The notes under the pieces are model-generated. The model ran no database searches. It was not told the origin of the DNA and worked only from the letters and a program-made list of their open reading frames with translations. From Thalassolituus sp. UBA1087 (GTDB lineage: Bacteria; Pseudomonadota; Gammaproteobacteria; Pseudomonadales; Oceanobacteraceae), in NCBI GenBank assembly GCA_002314145.1, contig DCCG01000017.1:61518-125517 (forward strand): DNA of 64,000 nucleotides, in the 5' to 3' direction. Position numbers and translations under genes: made by a program. Below are positions 1-10,153 of the stretch, piece by piece. The stretch's first letter is position 1. Each line of letters opens with the position of its first letter.

Positions 1-1
1 C

Positions 2-817
2 TCTGGCTGGCCGGCTGGCTTGTTACTGTCTGCCGAGTCTTTTTTTCTTGAGGCCGGCAGTGAAGCACCGCCGGTTGATGCAGACAAAACGGCCAGAACA
101 CGCTTTCCGCTGGCGCATATGCTGGCGATTGCGGTGGTGGCAGCCGCTCTGCTGGTATCCTTCCTCTATCGTGGCGATAACGCTGCAAAAGAACAACCGG
201 ATTCAGCTGCAGAAACCCCCGTACAGCCATTACCTACTGCTGACGAAGGCACTGCAACACCATTAACAGCTGATGACGATACCACTTTGTCACCTTTAGA
301 GTCTGAGACGGTTGACGTTGCGCCGCCGGACGTTGCATCACTGCCTGATTACAATTACGTTGATAAATCGTCAGAAGCTGATAGTGATAAGAATCCTGCA
401 CAGGCCTCAGAGCAGGCTGAGCAGCCGGTCGCACAGGCTGAGGTTGAAGATGCACGGGTGGCGCAGCCACAGCCCGGTGTGGACGCTGCGGCGCAGACTG
501 AAGAGGCTGCAGTCCCACGTCATACGAAGGCGGAAACCTTGCTTCTGAACACCCGCAATGGCTTTGTCGTCCAGTTATTTGGCAGCTATCAGTCCGCCAA
601 CGCGGCGGCTTTCCGTGAAGACTGGCAGGATGATGTGGCTGCCACGCTATATCAGTATCAAACTACCCATAATAATAAGCCCTGGCATGTCGTGGTTGCC
701 GGGGTTTTTAACACCCGTGCAGAGGCCAAAGCCGCGGTGGATACCATGCCGCAGGCGTTGCGGCGTCAGTCCCCGTGGGTGCGGGATATCCGTGCGGTAC
801 ACCAGGCACTGGATTAG
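2..817 (+). CDS. SPOR-domain protein, DamX-like (5' partial)
   Basis: The reading frame is open to the left edge, so the N-terminus lies outside the window. The visible part has one transmembrane segment (about residues 33-54 of the visible protein), a long acidic Ala/Glu/Pro-rich linker and a C-terminal SPOR domain over the last 80 residues, beginning near NGFVVQLFGSYQS. SPOR domains bind denuded peptidoglycan at the division septum. The position directly before gltBD and hemE matches the aroK-aroB-damX-gltB-gltD-hemE order of Pseudomonas and relatives, where this gene encodes a DamX-like protein with an N-terminal AAA domain. That domain would lie upstream and cannot be checked here. Confidence 0.85.
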   Translation, partial: SGWPAGLLLSAESFFLEAGSEAPPVDADKTARTRFPLAHMLAIAVVAAALLVSFLYRGDNAAKEQPDSAAETPVQPLPTADEGTATPLTADDDTTLSPLESETVDVAPPDVASLPDYNYVDKSSEADSDKNPAQASEQAEQPVAQAEVEDARVAQPQPGVDAAAQTEEAAVPRHTKAETLLLNTRNGFVVQLFGSYQSANAAAFREDWQDDVAATLYQYQTTHNNKPWHVVVAGVFNTRAEAKAAVDTMPQALRRQSPWVRDIRAVHQALD

Positions 818-1016
818 ACCAGGTGTAAAAATTTCCAACCCGGACCGGCCCCAGACCGGTCTGTGAAAACAATAAGACGGTTATGCCCGCATTTGTGGCA
901 GGGGCTGCAGATGTGTAGAATGGGCGTCCTTTTGTCTCGATGCTGCTTATTTTTTGCGCAAAAGATTGGCGTAAGCCCTTGATATACCAATAGTTTTTAC
1001 TGATGAGAGCTGTTCT

Positions 1017-4000
1017 ATGAGAACTGGTCTGTATACCCCAGGCGACTTTAAGGACAACTGTGGATTTGGTCTGCTGGCCCACCTTGAGGGTCAACCCAGC
1101 CACAAGCTGTTGAAAACAGCCATTGAATCCCTGACCTGTATGACACACCGTGGTGGCATTGCCGCCGATGGTAAAACTGGTGACGGCTGCGGTCTGTTGC
1201 TGCAAAAGCCCGACTCATTCCTGCGTGCAGTGACGGCGGAAGCCGGTATTGAACTGCCTGCACAGTATGCCGTTGGCATGCTGTTTATGGATCTGGACGA
1301 TACTGTATACAACAAACAGAAAGCTGCTGTAGAGCAGGCGATCACAGAACAGGGCCTTAGTGTCCTGGGATGGCGTACAGTTCCCACCAATAATGATTGT
1401 CTTGGGCCTATGGCACTGGATTGTCTGCCGCGCTTTGAGCAGATCTTTGTGGCCGCGCCAGAAGATATGACGGCAGAGACATTTGCCATCAAACTGTTTT
1501 ATGCCCGCCGTTATGCGGAGAAGACTCTCGCCGATTATCCGGATTTCTATATTGCCAGCCTCTCGGACCGCGTTCTGTCCTACAAAGGTCTGATGATGCC
1601 GGTGGATCTGCCGAATTTTTATCCGGATCTGGGTGATGAGCGTCTGGAAACCGCTATCTGCGTATTCCACCAGCGTTTCTCGACCAACACCATGCCCCGC
1701 TGGCCACTGGCGCAGCCGTTCCGCATGCTGGCGCACAATGGTGAAATCAATACCATTCAGGGTAACCGTAACTGGGCCAATGCCCGTTCCGGCAAGTTCC
1801 ACAGTGAACGCCTGCCCAATCTGACCGACCTCGCCCCGCTGGTGAATACTACCGGTTCAGACTCATCCTCCATGGATAACATGCTGGAGCTGATGGTAAC
1901 CGGTGGCGTTGGCCTGTTCCGCGCGGTGCGCATGATGATTCCGCCGGCCTGGCAGAATGTTGAAACCATGGATGCCGATCTGCGTGCCTTCTATGAATAC
2001 AATTCCATGCATATGGAAGCCTGGGATGGTCCGGCGGGTCTGGTCATTACTGATGGCCGTTACGCCGTCTGTGGTCTGGACCGTAACGGTCTGCGTCCGT
2101 CCCGCTGGGTGATCACCAAAGACAATTTCATCACTGTGGCCTCAGAAGTGGGTGTTTACAGTTATGATCCGGCCGACGTGGTGGCTAAAGGCCGTGTTGG
2201 TCCGGGCCAGATGCTGGCGATTGATACCGCCGAAGGCAAACTGCTGAAAACCGACGATATCGATAACCTGCTGAAGGCAGAGCAGCCCTATAAAAAGTGG
2301 CTGAAAGAAAACGCCATCCGTCTGGAAAGTCAGTTATTGCTGCAGAAAGCAGAAGATGCCGAGCCTCTGGCCGGTGATGAACTGCAGACGCATCAGAAGC
2401 TTCAGCTGGTCACCAATGAAGAGCGTGATCAGGTATTACGTCCGATGGGTGAAGACGGCCAGGAAGCCACAGGCTCGATGGGCGACGACACGCCGATGGC
2501 GGTTTTGTCACAGCGGGTCCGCCATATGGCCGACTACTTCCGTCAGCAGTTCGCGCAGGTAACCAACCCGCCGATTGATCCGCTGCGGGAAGCCATCGTG
2601 ATGTCACTGGAAACCTGTATTGGTGCCGAAAAGAATATTTTTGAGACCAGTGCTGACCATGCTAACCGTATTATTCTGACATCGCCGGTGCTGTCGCCGC
2701 TGAAGTTCCAGGGCATTAAAACCACAGGTAAAGATGCTTTCCGCCATATTCAGCTGTCGATGGCATTCGACCCCGCTGTCGGTCTGCAACAGGCTATCCG
2801 CGATCTCACGGCCAGTGCCGAACAGGCCGTGCGTGATGGTCATGTGATTCTGATTCTGTCGGACCGCAGTGTCAGCGAAGAACAGCTGGTGATTCCGGCA
2901 GCCATGGCCACTGGTGCGGTGCACCATCACCTGGTCAATAATGGTCTGCGTACCGATGCCAATATTGTGGTGGAAACCGGTGCCGTGCGTGATGCGCATC
3001 AGTTTGCTGTGCTGCTCGGCTTTGGTGCCACGGCCATTTATCCGTGGCTGGCGTATGACATGCTGACCGACCTGCACCGTTCCAACGAGTTGCTGGGCGA
3101 TCCGCTGAAGTCTCACCAGAACTTCCGCAAAGCGATCCGTAAAGGCCTGATGAAAGTGATGTCGAAAATGGGCATCTCCACCGTGGCTTCCTATCGCGGT
3201 TCGCAATTGTTTGAAGCGGTGGGTCTGAGCAAAGAAGTGGTGGACCTGTGCTTCTCAGGTGTTACCAGCCGTATTGGCGGCGCCACCTTTGCTGACTTCC
3301 AGTCCGATCTGGAACTGGTACGTAAAAACGCCTGGAAACCGCGCAAAAAAATCGATCAGGGTGGCCTGCTGAAGTACGTGCATGGTGGCGAGTACCATGC
3401 CTACAATCCGGATGTAGTCAAAAACATCCAGGATGCAGTGCAGACCAACAGTCAGGCGGCGTATGACCGCTTCGCGGATCTGGTAAATAAACGCCCGGTG
3501 GCGACCATCCGTGATCTGCTGAGTTTCCGTAAGGATATCCAGCCGATTGATATCTCTGAGGTCGAACCGGCAGAAAGTATCTTCCCGCGTTTTGATACCG
3601 CAGCTATGTCGCTGGGGGCGCTGTCACCGGAAGCGCATGAAGCGCTGGCGATGGCCATGAACGAACTGGGTGGCCGCTCTAACTCAGGTGAAGGCGGTGA
3701 AGATCCGCTGCGTTATGGCACGACCCGTAACTCGAAAATTAAACAGATTGCTTCCGGCCGTTTTGGTGTAACCCCGCACTATCTGTCCAGTGCTGAAGTA
3801 CTGCAGATTAAAGTCGCTCAGGGTGCTAAACCGGGTGAAGGCGGTCAGCTGCCGGGTGGTAAGGTTAACAACCTGATTGCCACGCTGCGCTATTCGGTGC
3901 CGGGCGTGACGCTGATCTCACCACCGCCGCACCATGATATTTACTCGATTGAGGATCTGGCGCAGCTGATTTATGACCTGAAACAGGTCAACCCGGATGC

Positions 4001-5468
4001 GCTGGTATCGGTGAAGCTGGTATCCGAGCCCGGCGTCGGCACCATTGCCGCGGGTGTGGCGAAAGCCTACGCCGACCTGATCACTATTTCCGGTTACGAC
4101 GGCGGTACCGCAGCATCACCGCTGACGTCGATTAAATACGCCGGTTCACCGTGGGAGCTGGGTCTTTCCGAAGCGCATCAGGCGCTGCGGGCCAATGACC
4201 TGCGCGGTAACGTGCGTGTACAGACTGACGGTGGTCTGAAGTCCGGTCTGGATGTCGTGAAAGCGGCCATCCTGGGGGCAGAATCCTTCGGTTTCGGTAC
4301 TCTGCCAATGGTGGCGGTGGGCTGTAAATATCTGCGTATCTGTCACCTGAACAACTGTGCTACCGGCGTTGCGACCCAGAACGATGATCTGCGTGCCAAA
4401 CACTACATCGGCACCAAAGACATGGTGAAGAATTACTTCCGCTTTGTGGCTGAAGAAGTCCGTGGCTGGATGGCAAAAGTCGGCGTGCGTTCCATGGAAG
4501 AGCTGGTCGGTCGTACCGACCTGCTGGAAGTGCTGGAAGGCAATACCGGTAAACAGCGTAATCTGGATCTGACACCGATTCTGGTTAATGACCATATTCC
4601 GGCTGACAAGCCACATACCGTCAAGGTAGCCCGTAACAAGCCTTACGATGAAGGCCTGCTGGCTGAGCGTATGGCGGCAGAGACCAAAGACGCTATCAGC
4701 AATAAAACCGGCGGAGATTTCAGCTTCACCGTGACCAACTGTGACCGTTCCATCGGCGCCCGTTTGTCTGGTGAAATCGCCAAACTGTATGGCAACCAGG
4801 GCATGGCTGATAAGCCGTTGCGACTGAACCTGACCGGTGTTGCCGGACAGTCATTCGGTGTCTGGAATGCCGGTGGTCTGGAAATGACACTGGAAGGTGA
4901 TGCTAACGACTACGTCGGTAAAGGCATGACCGGTGGTAAACTGGTGATCTTCCCGCCGAAGGGTTCCGGTTTTAAAACCAACGAGACATCCATTGTCGGT
5001 AACACCTGTCTGTACGGTGCCACTGGCGGTAAGCTGCTGGCCGCAGGCCGTGCCGGCGAACGCTTTGGTGTGCGTAACTCAGGTGCTCATGCCGTGGTGG
5101 AAGGCGCCGGTGATCACTGCTGTGAATACATGACCGGCGGTATGGTCTGCGTGCTGGGAGAAACCGGATATAACTTCGGTGCCGGTATGACAGGAGGCTT
5201 TGCCTACGTACTGGATCGCGATAACAGCTTTGTGGATAAGTACAACCATGAGCTGGTGGATATCCACCGTATCTCGAATGAAGAAACCGAACAATACCGC
5301 AGTCACCTGCGCAGTGTTCTGCGTGAGTTTGTTGCTGAAACAGGCAGTGCCTGGGGCCGCGAAATCCTCGAAGATTTCGATGGCTTTATCGGTAAATTCT
5401 GGCTGGTTAAGCCAAAAGCTGCCGACTTGCAACAACTGCTGAATAATACCCGTGCTCGTCCTGAATAA
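1017..5468 (+). CDS. gltB: Glutamate synthase (NADPH) large subunit
   Basis: Forms glutamate from 2-oxoglutarate and glutamine with GltD, the second half of the GS-GOGAT ammonia-assimilation cycle. At 1483 residues it is full length. The class II amidotransferase domain starts at Cys14 (motif CGFGLLAHLEG), which becomes the N-terminal nucleophile after propeptide removal. The FMN-binding synthase domain carries the [3Fe-4S] cysteine pattern C-x5-C-x4-C in GCKYLRICHLNNCATG, and the C-terminal GXGXG beta-helix domain ends the protein. It lies 39 bp upstream of gltD, in one operon. In a diazotroph it takes up the ammonia made by the nitrogenase encoded later in the window. Confidence 0.98.
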   Translation: MRTGLYTPGDFKDNCGFGLLAHLEGQPSHKLLKTAIESLTCMTHRGGIAADGKTGDGCGLLLQKPDSFLRAVTAEAGIELPAQYAVGMLFMDLDDTVYNKQKAAVEQAITEQGLSVLGWRTVPTNNDCLGPMALDCLPRFEQIFVAAPEDMTAETFAIKLFYARRYAEKTLADYPDFYIASLSDRVLSYKGLMMPVDLPNFYPDLGDERLETAICVFHQRFSTNTMPRWPLAQPFRMLAHNGEINTIQGNRNWANARSGKFHSERLPNLTDLAPLVNTTGSDSSSMDNMLELMVTGGVGLFRAVRMMIPPAWQNVETMDADLRAFYEYNSMHMEAWDGPAGLVITDGRYAVCGLDRNGLRPSRWVITKDNFITVASEVGVYSYDPADVVAKGRVGPGQMLAIDTAEGKLLKTDDIDNLLKAEQPYKKWLKENAIRLESQLLLQKAEDAEPLAGDELQTHQKLQLVTNEERDQVLRPMGEDGQEATGSMGDDTPMAVLSQRVRHMADYFRQQFAQVTNPPIDPLREAIVMSLETCIGAEKNIFETSADHANRIILTSPVLSPLKFQGIKTTGKDAFRHIQLSMAFDPAVGLQQAIRDLTASAEQAVRDGHVILILSDRSVSEEQLVIPAAMATGAVHHHLVNNGLRTDANIVVETGAVRDAHQFAVLLGFGATAIYPWLAYDMLTDLHRSNELLGDPLKSHQNFRKAIRKGLMKVMSKMGISTVASYRGSQLFEAVGLSKEVVDLCFSGVTSRIGGATFADFQSDLELVRKNAWKPRKKIDQGGLLKYVHGGEYHAYNPDVVKNIQDAVQTNSQAAYDRFADLVNKRPVATIRDLLSFRKDIQPIDISEVEPAESIFPRFDTAAMSLGALSPEAHEALAMAMNELGGRSNSGEGGEDPLRYGTTRNSKIKQIASGRFGVTPHYLSSAEVLQIKVAQGAKPGEGGQLPGGKVNNLIATLRYSVPGVTLISPPPHHDIYSIEDLAQLIYDLKQVNPDALVSVKLVSEPGVGTIAAGVAKAYADLITISGYDGGTAASPLTSIKYAGSPWELGLSEAHQALRANDLRGNVRVQTDGGLKSGLDVVKAAILGAESFGFGTLPMVAVGCKYLRICHLNNCATGVATQNDDLRAKHYIGTKDMVKNYFRFVAEEVRGWMAKVGVRSMEELVGRTDLLEVLEGNTGKQRNLDLTPILVNDHIPADKPHTVKVARNKPYDEGLLAERMAAETKDAISNKTGGDFSFTVTNCDRSIGARLSGEIAKLYGNQGMADKPLRLNLTGVAGQSFGVWNAGGLEMTLEGDANDYVGKGMTGGKLVIFPPKGSGFKTNETSIVGNTCLYGATGGKLLAAGRAGERFGVRNSGAHAVVEGAGDHCCEYMTGGMVCVLGETGYNFGAGMTGGFAYVLDRDNSFVDKYNHELVDIHRISNEETEQYRSHLRSVLREFVAETGSAWGREILEDFDGFIGKFWLVKPKAADLQQLLNNTRARPE

Positions 5469-5507
5469 GCGGAACAGAGCGGAACAGGATGAGGAGAGAG
5501 ATTCAAG

Positions 5508-6926
5508 ATGGCACAACGTCTGAATAATAATTTTCAGTTTGTCGAAGTCGGTCGTCAGGATCCGGCGAAGAAGTCCATTGGCAAGCGTAAAGCAGAATTC
5601 GTTGAGATTTATGAGCCGTTCAAACAGGAACAGGTCACGGATCAGGCGCATCGCTGTCTGGCCTGTGGCAACCCATACTGTGAATGGAAATGCCCGGTTC
5701 ATAACTTTATTCCTAACTGGCTGAAACTCGCCAGTGAAGGCAACATTCTGGAAGCGGTGGAGCTGAGCCACCAGACCAACACCTTACCGGAAGTGTGCGG
5801 CCGTGTTTGCCCACAGGACCGTCTGTGTGAGGGCTCCTGTACACTGAATGATGGCTTTGGTGCCGTCACCATCGGTAACGTTGAGAAATACATTACCGAT
5901 ACTGCTTTCGCCATGGGCTGGCGTCCGGATATGTCAAAAGTGAAACCAACCGGTAAACGCGTTGCGGTTATCGGTGCCGGCCCGGCCGGGCTGGGGTGCG
6001 CGGATATTCTGGTGCGTAACGGTGTCACGCCGGTGGTATTCGATAAGTACCCGGAAATCGGTGGTCTGCTGACCTTTGGTATTCCCGAATTCAAACTGGA
6101 AAAGAGCGTGATGGTAAACCGTCGTGAAGTCTTTGAAGGTATGGGAGTGGAATTCCGTCTGAACACAGAAGTGGGCAAAGACATCGCCTTCCAGGACATC
6201 ATCGATGAATTCGACGCTGTCTTTCTGGGGATGGGCACCTACAACTACATGAAAGGTGGTTTCCCGGGTGAAGATCTGGAAGGTGTTCACGATGCGCTGG
6301 ATTTCCTGATTGCCAACGTCAATCACAACCTGGGTTTTGAAAAAGACCCGGCGGATTTCGTCAGCATGAGCGGCAAGCGCGTGGTTGTTCTGGGTGGTGG
6401 TGACACTGCCATGGACTGTAACCGGACGTCCATCCGTCAGGGTGCGAAGAAGGTGACCTGTGCTTACCGTCGTGACGAAGCCAACATGCCTGGCTCGAAG
6501 AAAGAAGTGGTTAATGCCCGTGAAGAAGGCGTTAAATTCCTCTTTAATCGTCAGCCGGTGGCCATCGTGGGTGAAGACAAAGTCGAAGGCGTTAAAGTCG
6601 TTACCACCAAAATGGGTGAACCGGATGAAAACGGCCGCCGTCGCCCGGAAGTCATTGAAGGTTCCGAAGAAATCCTGCCGGCGGATGCGGTATTGGTCGC
6701 CTTCGGTTTCCGTCCCAGCCCGGCGCCCTGGTTCAAAGACTTCGGTATTGAGCTGAACAGCTGGAATGGCGTTATCGCAGAATCCGAACAGGAATTTGCC
6801 TACCAGACCACCAACCCGAAAATCTTCGCGGGTGGCGATATGGTACGTGGGTCTGATCTGGTGGTAACGGCCATCTGGGAAGGGCGTCAGGCCGCCGAAG
6901 GTATCCTGGATTATCTTGATGTCTGA
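5508..6926 (+). CDS. gltD: Glutamate synthase (NADPH) small subunit
   Basis: Supplies electrons from NADPH through FAD and two [4Fe-4S] clusters to GltB. The N-terminal cysteine clusters are visible (CLACGNPYCEWKCP and CGRVCPQDRLCEGSC). They are followed by the FAD-binding GAGPAGLGCAD fingerprint (about residue 153) and an NADPH-binding GGGDTAMDC fingerprint (about residue 299). The length of 472 residues is normal. A strong purine-rich ribosome-binding site (AGGATGAGGAGAG) precedes the ATG. A hairpin with a T-run follows the stop, so gltBD ends here. Confidence 0.98.
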   Translation: MAQRLNNNFQFVEVGRQDPAKKSIGKRKAEFVEIYEPFKQEQVTDQAHRCLACGNPYCEWKCPVHNFIPNWLKLASEGNILEAVELSHQTNTLPEVCGRVCPQDRLCEGSCTLNDGFGAVTIGNVEKYITDTAFAMGWRPDMSKVKPTGKRVAVIGAGPAGLGCADILVRNGVTPVVFDKYPEIGGLLTFGIPEFKLEKSVMVNRREVFEGMGVEFRLNTEVGKDIAFQDIIDEFDAVFLGMGTYNYMKGGFPGEDLEGVHDALDFLIANVNHNLGFEKDPADFVSMSGKRVVVLGGGDTAMDCNRTSIRQGAKKVTCAYRRDEANMPGSKKEVVNAREEGVKFLFNRQPVAIVGEDKVEGVKVVTTKMGEPDENGRRRPEVIEGSEEILPADAVLVAFGFRPSPAPWFKDFGIELNSWNGVIAESEQEFAYQTTNPKIFAGGDMVRGSDLVVTAIWEGRQAAEGILDYLDV

Positions 6927-6972
6927 TTGGTCATGCTGACGTTATTTGTCTGAAAATACGACAGACGGCACA

Positions 6973-7010
6973 AAACGCGGCTTTCCTGACAGGAAGCCGC
7001 GTTTTTGTTT
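6973..7010 (+). terminator. Rho-independent terminator after gltD
   Basis: A 12-bp stem (ACGCGGCTTCCT-type arm, with one bulged T) with a GAC loop, followed by GTTTTTGTTT. It lies 47 bp past the gltD stop. Confidence 0.85.
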
Positions 7011-7073
7011 ATGGCCTGTTAAAGCTGGGCGGTGATATGCTAAGCCTTTGAAATTGAGTTGGAGTATCAGGGA

Positions 7074-8663
7074 ATGGCTTGGGCTGAGACACTGAAAGCA
7101 AAATACATACTGGTGATGCTGCTGACGGCACTGCTGACGGCATGTGGCGGGGAAAGCAGCGAGAGTGGCGGGCCATCTTTTGGCGGTGGCGGCACCATTG
7201 GTGATGAAGATGGTGACACTGATGATGATGGCTCTCAGCCAACCAGCGATATTACTTACTTCCCTTTGCAGGTTGCCATGCAGGGCAGTGATTACGTCGA
7301 GCAGGATGTTTTTGAAGGTGTTTGGTTTGCCCCGCTGATCCATGGTTACCTGATTGCGCCGGTGGATGGTGAAACCCTGGAGCCTGCGACGGATGTCAGT
7401 GTCGATGAATTTATTGTGACCATTAACGGCGAAGCGGTTGATGCTGAAGAGCAGGGGTTGATGATGCAGCCTGTTCTGGGGCTGCAGAGCAACCTGAGTA
7501 CAGCGATTATTATCGATACCAGTAGCAGTACACAGGCTGTAGATAAAAATGCCCTGATTCAGGAAGTTAAAGATTTTATTGCCGATGCCCAGAACTCCCC
7601 TGACCCGGCAATCCGTGATCAGCGTTTTTCACTGTGGGCATTCGGCGATGAAGTTCAGCTTCTGAGTAATTTCACCACTGATGCGTCGGCCTTATCAACG
7701 GCACTGGACAGTCTGGCCGCTGACTGGACGGCAAGGGGTAATGCCTCTGCATTGTATGAGTCGATCGTCTGGGCTATCGGTACTTACGTAGGATCGGGAT
7801 CCTCAGAGAATGCTGAAGAAGATGACATGAGCGCCGACGGCGACAACGACCTGATTGATGGTCTTTCATACAGCAGCGGTGTTATGGAGGCCATGAATCT
7901 GAGTACCCTTGTTATGTTCTCCACCGGCAATAACAGTGTTCACTACTACGATGAGGCAGCTGCACAGGCCGCCCTGGACTGGCAATCCTTCCTGGTGTAC
8001 AGCGAGGATGCGGCCGAAGAAGGCGATGAGGAAAGCGGCGGTGGCGAGTCGGTTTTCGGAGATGGTATGACACTGTTAAGCCGTCCGCTGATCTATGTGG
8101 CGCTGGGAACAGATACGGACGCGGATCTGAGCAGTATGGCAGCGACCACCATTGAAACCGGGTCTGATACTGATTTCGGTGGTGTGGCTGAGCAGATTGT
8201 TCAGGCCCAGTCATCCGCCATTGAGCTGCGCAAGCGGCAGGAAAACCAGTACCTGATCCGTTACGCTCTGGCTGAGCGTGACGGTACGCATCAACTGATT
8301 CTTGCCAGTAATACCGGCGGCTATGATTTTACCCTGACAACGGATCTGGATCTGGCGACCGGTGGCCCCTGGGCTGATCCGCAGGTCAGCCCGGTGGTGG
8401 AGATTACCGGTCCGGATAACAGTTATCTGGCGGCCAGTACGGTGAGTCTGGCGGACGCAACGACTCTGTACCCGGCCACGCGCTGGACCACGCTTCCTTT
8501 TTCAGCCGGTGATTATAGCTGGACAGTCGGCGGTAGTCCGAGAGCAGCAAACGCGGATGGCTCTGTCACGCTGACCGGGGCGGATGCCGGCGCCACTGTG
8601 GTACTGACCAACACTTCGCTGTCGACCGGAACAACCAGTGCATCAGTGAGTGTGACCAACTAA
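7074..8663 (+). CDS. VWA-domain lipoprotein
   Basis: Starting at the ATG at 7074 (GGAG nine bases upstream; a TTG 15 bases earlier is a weaker alternative), the protein has a lipoprotein signal peptide with lipobox LTAC and acylated Cys24. A low-complexity Ser/Gly then Asp-rich linker follows. A von Willebrand factor A domain begins near IIIDTSSST, whose DxSxS is the metal-ion-dependent adhesion site. The C-terminal 120 residues look like a beta-sandwich of unknown type. It probably sits on the periplasmic face of the outer or inner membrane, or at the surface. It is a single gene with its own terminator, and no function can be assigned beyond metal-dependent protein binding. Confidence 0.75.
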   Translation: MAWAETLKAKYILVMLLTALLTACGGESSESGGPSFGGGGTIGDEDGDTDDDGSQPTSDITYFPLQVAMQGSDYVEQDVFEGVWFAPLIHGYLIAPVDGETLEPATDVSVDEFIVTINGEAVDAEEQGLMMQPVLGLQSNLSTAIIIDTSSSTQAVDKNALIQEVKDFIADAQNSPDPAIRDQRFSLWAFGDEVQLLSNFTTDASALSTALDSLAADWTARGNASALYESIVWAIGTYVGSGSSENAEEDDMSADGDNDLIDGLSYSSGVMEAMNLSTLVMFSTGNNSVHYYDEAAAQAALDWQSFLVYSEDAAEEGDEESGGGESVFGDGMTLLSRPLIYVALGTDTDADLSSMAATTIETGSDTDFGGVAEQIVQAQSSAIELRKRQENQYLIRYALAERDGTHQLILASNTGGYDFTLTTDLDLATGGPWADPQVSPVVEITGPDNSYLAASTVSLADATTLYPATRWTTLPFSAGDYSWTVGGSPRAANADGSVTLTGADAGATVVLTNTSLSTGTTSASVSVTN

Positions 8664-8685
8664 GTTTTCCAGCACCTGACACTGA

Positions 8686-8711
8686 GCCGGTACCTGTGTA
8701 CCGGCTTTTTT
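8686..8711 (+). terminator. Rho-independent terminator after the VWA lipoprotein
   Basis: A perfect 8-bp stem GCCGGTAC / GTACCGGC with a CTGT loop, followed by TTTTTTA, 22 bp after the stop. Confidence 0.9.
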
Positions 8712-8870
8712 ATGTCTGACACACTGAATTCCTGTGCTTTAGTCTGTATCAGTGGTTTGGTTGGGATACAGGCCTCAGGGGATTGGCGTACAGCTGCGCA
8801 AAGTCAAAAATCCCCGGCGCAATTTTTTGCTATCATACGCCGCAAATTTACTGTGCTGATCAGGTATTCC

Positions 8871-9938
8871 ATGTCCGAACTGAAAAACGACCGCTTTCTT
8901 AAAGCTCTGTTGCGCCAACCGACCGACCGCACGCCTATCTGGATGATGCGCCAGGCTGGCCGTTACCTGCCGGAATACCGCGCCACCCGGGCCCAGGCCG
9001 GTGACTTTATGTCGCTGTGTAAAAATCCGGAGCTGGCCTGTGAAGTCACGATTCAGCCACTGGAGCGTTTCCCGCTGGACGCCGCCATCCTGTTCTCCGA
9101 TATTCTGACCATTCCCGATGCCATGGGGCTGGGGCTGTATTTTGAAACCGGTGAAGGACCCAAATTCAGTAAAATTATCCGCACGGCAGCGGATGTACAG
9201 AACCTGAGTGTGGTAAACACAGAGTCGGACCTCGACTATGTTCTGAAAGCCGTCAGCACTATCCGTTCGGAGCTGAATGGCCGCGTTCCTCTGATCGGTT
9301 TTTCCGGCAGTCCCTGGACATTAGCCACTTATATGGTTGAAGGCGGATCATCGAAAGACTTCCGCCATATCAAGGCGATGATGTATGACACGCCGGAGGT
9401 AATGCATCAGTTACTGGATGTGTTGGCGCAGTCGGTGATCGATTATCTCAACGCCCAGATCCGCGCCGGTGCCCAGGCGGTACAGATTTTTGATACCTGG
9501 GGCGGCAGCCTCAGCGATGTGGCTTATCGTGAATTCTCGCTGAACTATATGCAGCAGATTGTGAACGGCCTGATCCGTGAATACGATGGTCGCCAGGTCC
9601 CCGTGATTCTGTTTACCAAAGGCGGCGGTCAATGGCTGGAAGCCATGGCCGCCACCGGCGCGGATGCGCTGGGTCTCGACTGGACCACAGATATCGGTGA
9701 CGCCCGTGCCCGGGTCGGAGGGAAGGTGGCTCTGCAGGGGAATATGGACCCTTCTGTGCTGTATGCGTCGCCGGCGAAGATTAAGGCTGAAGTGCAGCGT
9801 ATTCTGGAGAGCTATGGTGAAGGCAGTGGCCACATTTTCAACCTCGGCCATGGTATTCATCAGTTTGTCGATCCGGAGCACGCCAAAGCCTTTGTTGAGG
9901 CGGTGGTTGAACTCAGCCCGGCCTTCCACGGCGCTTGA
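8871..9938 (+). CDS. hemE: Uroporphyrinogen decarboxylase
   Basis: Converts uroporphyrinogen III to coproporphyrinogen III in heme biosynthesis. The family's N-terminal signature RQAGRYLPEYR is present about 25 residues in, and the length from the ATG at 8871 is 355 residues, typical of HemE. The frame is open further upstream to 8712, but that extension crosses a terminator and lacks homology-like sequence, so 8871 is chosen. The position after gltBD is conserved in pseudomonads and relatives, although a VWA lipoprotein has been inserted between them here. Confidence 0.97.
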   Translation: MSELKNDRFLKALLRQPTDRTPIWMMRQAGRYLPEYRATRAQAGDFMSLCKNPELACEVTIQPLERFPLDAAILFSDILTIPDAMGLGLYFETGEGPKFSKIIRTAADVQNLSVVNTESDLDYVLKAVSTIRSELNGRVPLIGFSGSPWTLATYMVEGGSSKDFRHIKAMMYDTPEVMHQLLDVLAQSVIDYLNAQIRAGAQAVQIFDTWGGSLSDVAYREFSLNYMQQIVNGLIREYDGRQVPVILFTKGGGQWLEAMAATGADALGLDWTTDIGDARARVGGKVALQGNMDPSVLYASPAKIKAEVQRILESYGEGSGHIFNLGHGIHQFVDPEHAKAFVEAVVELSPAFHGA

Positions 9939-9974
9939 TCCGCAGTGCTGACGGGGTCCTTCCGGTCAGCCATG

Positions 9975-10020
9975 ACGGCCCTGATGCCCGGTTTATGCGG
10001 CATCAGGGCCGTGTTTTTTA
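9975..10020 (+). terminator. Rho-independent terminator after hemE
   Basis: A perfect 14-bp stem (ACGGCCCTGATGCC and its complement) with a 10-nt loop, followed by GTTTTTTA. Confidence 0.92.
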
Positions 10021-10153
10021 ATGGGTTTGCCTGTTATTTCTGATATTTGCCTACAATTTACAAATTCTTTACCTACGCTTTTTTTAGAGCCTTAATACCA
10101 CTCATGGTATTGTTTACCTTTGGAATGTTATTCATCAAAGGGACGAAACCTTT

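Noticed and set aside
8712..8870. N-terminal extension of hemE
   Set aside because: The extra 53 codons begin inside the T-run of the upstream terminator and do not resemble HemE; the ATG at 8871 gives the normal length.
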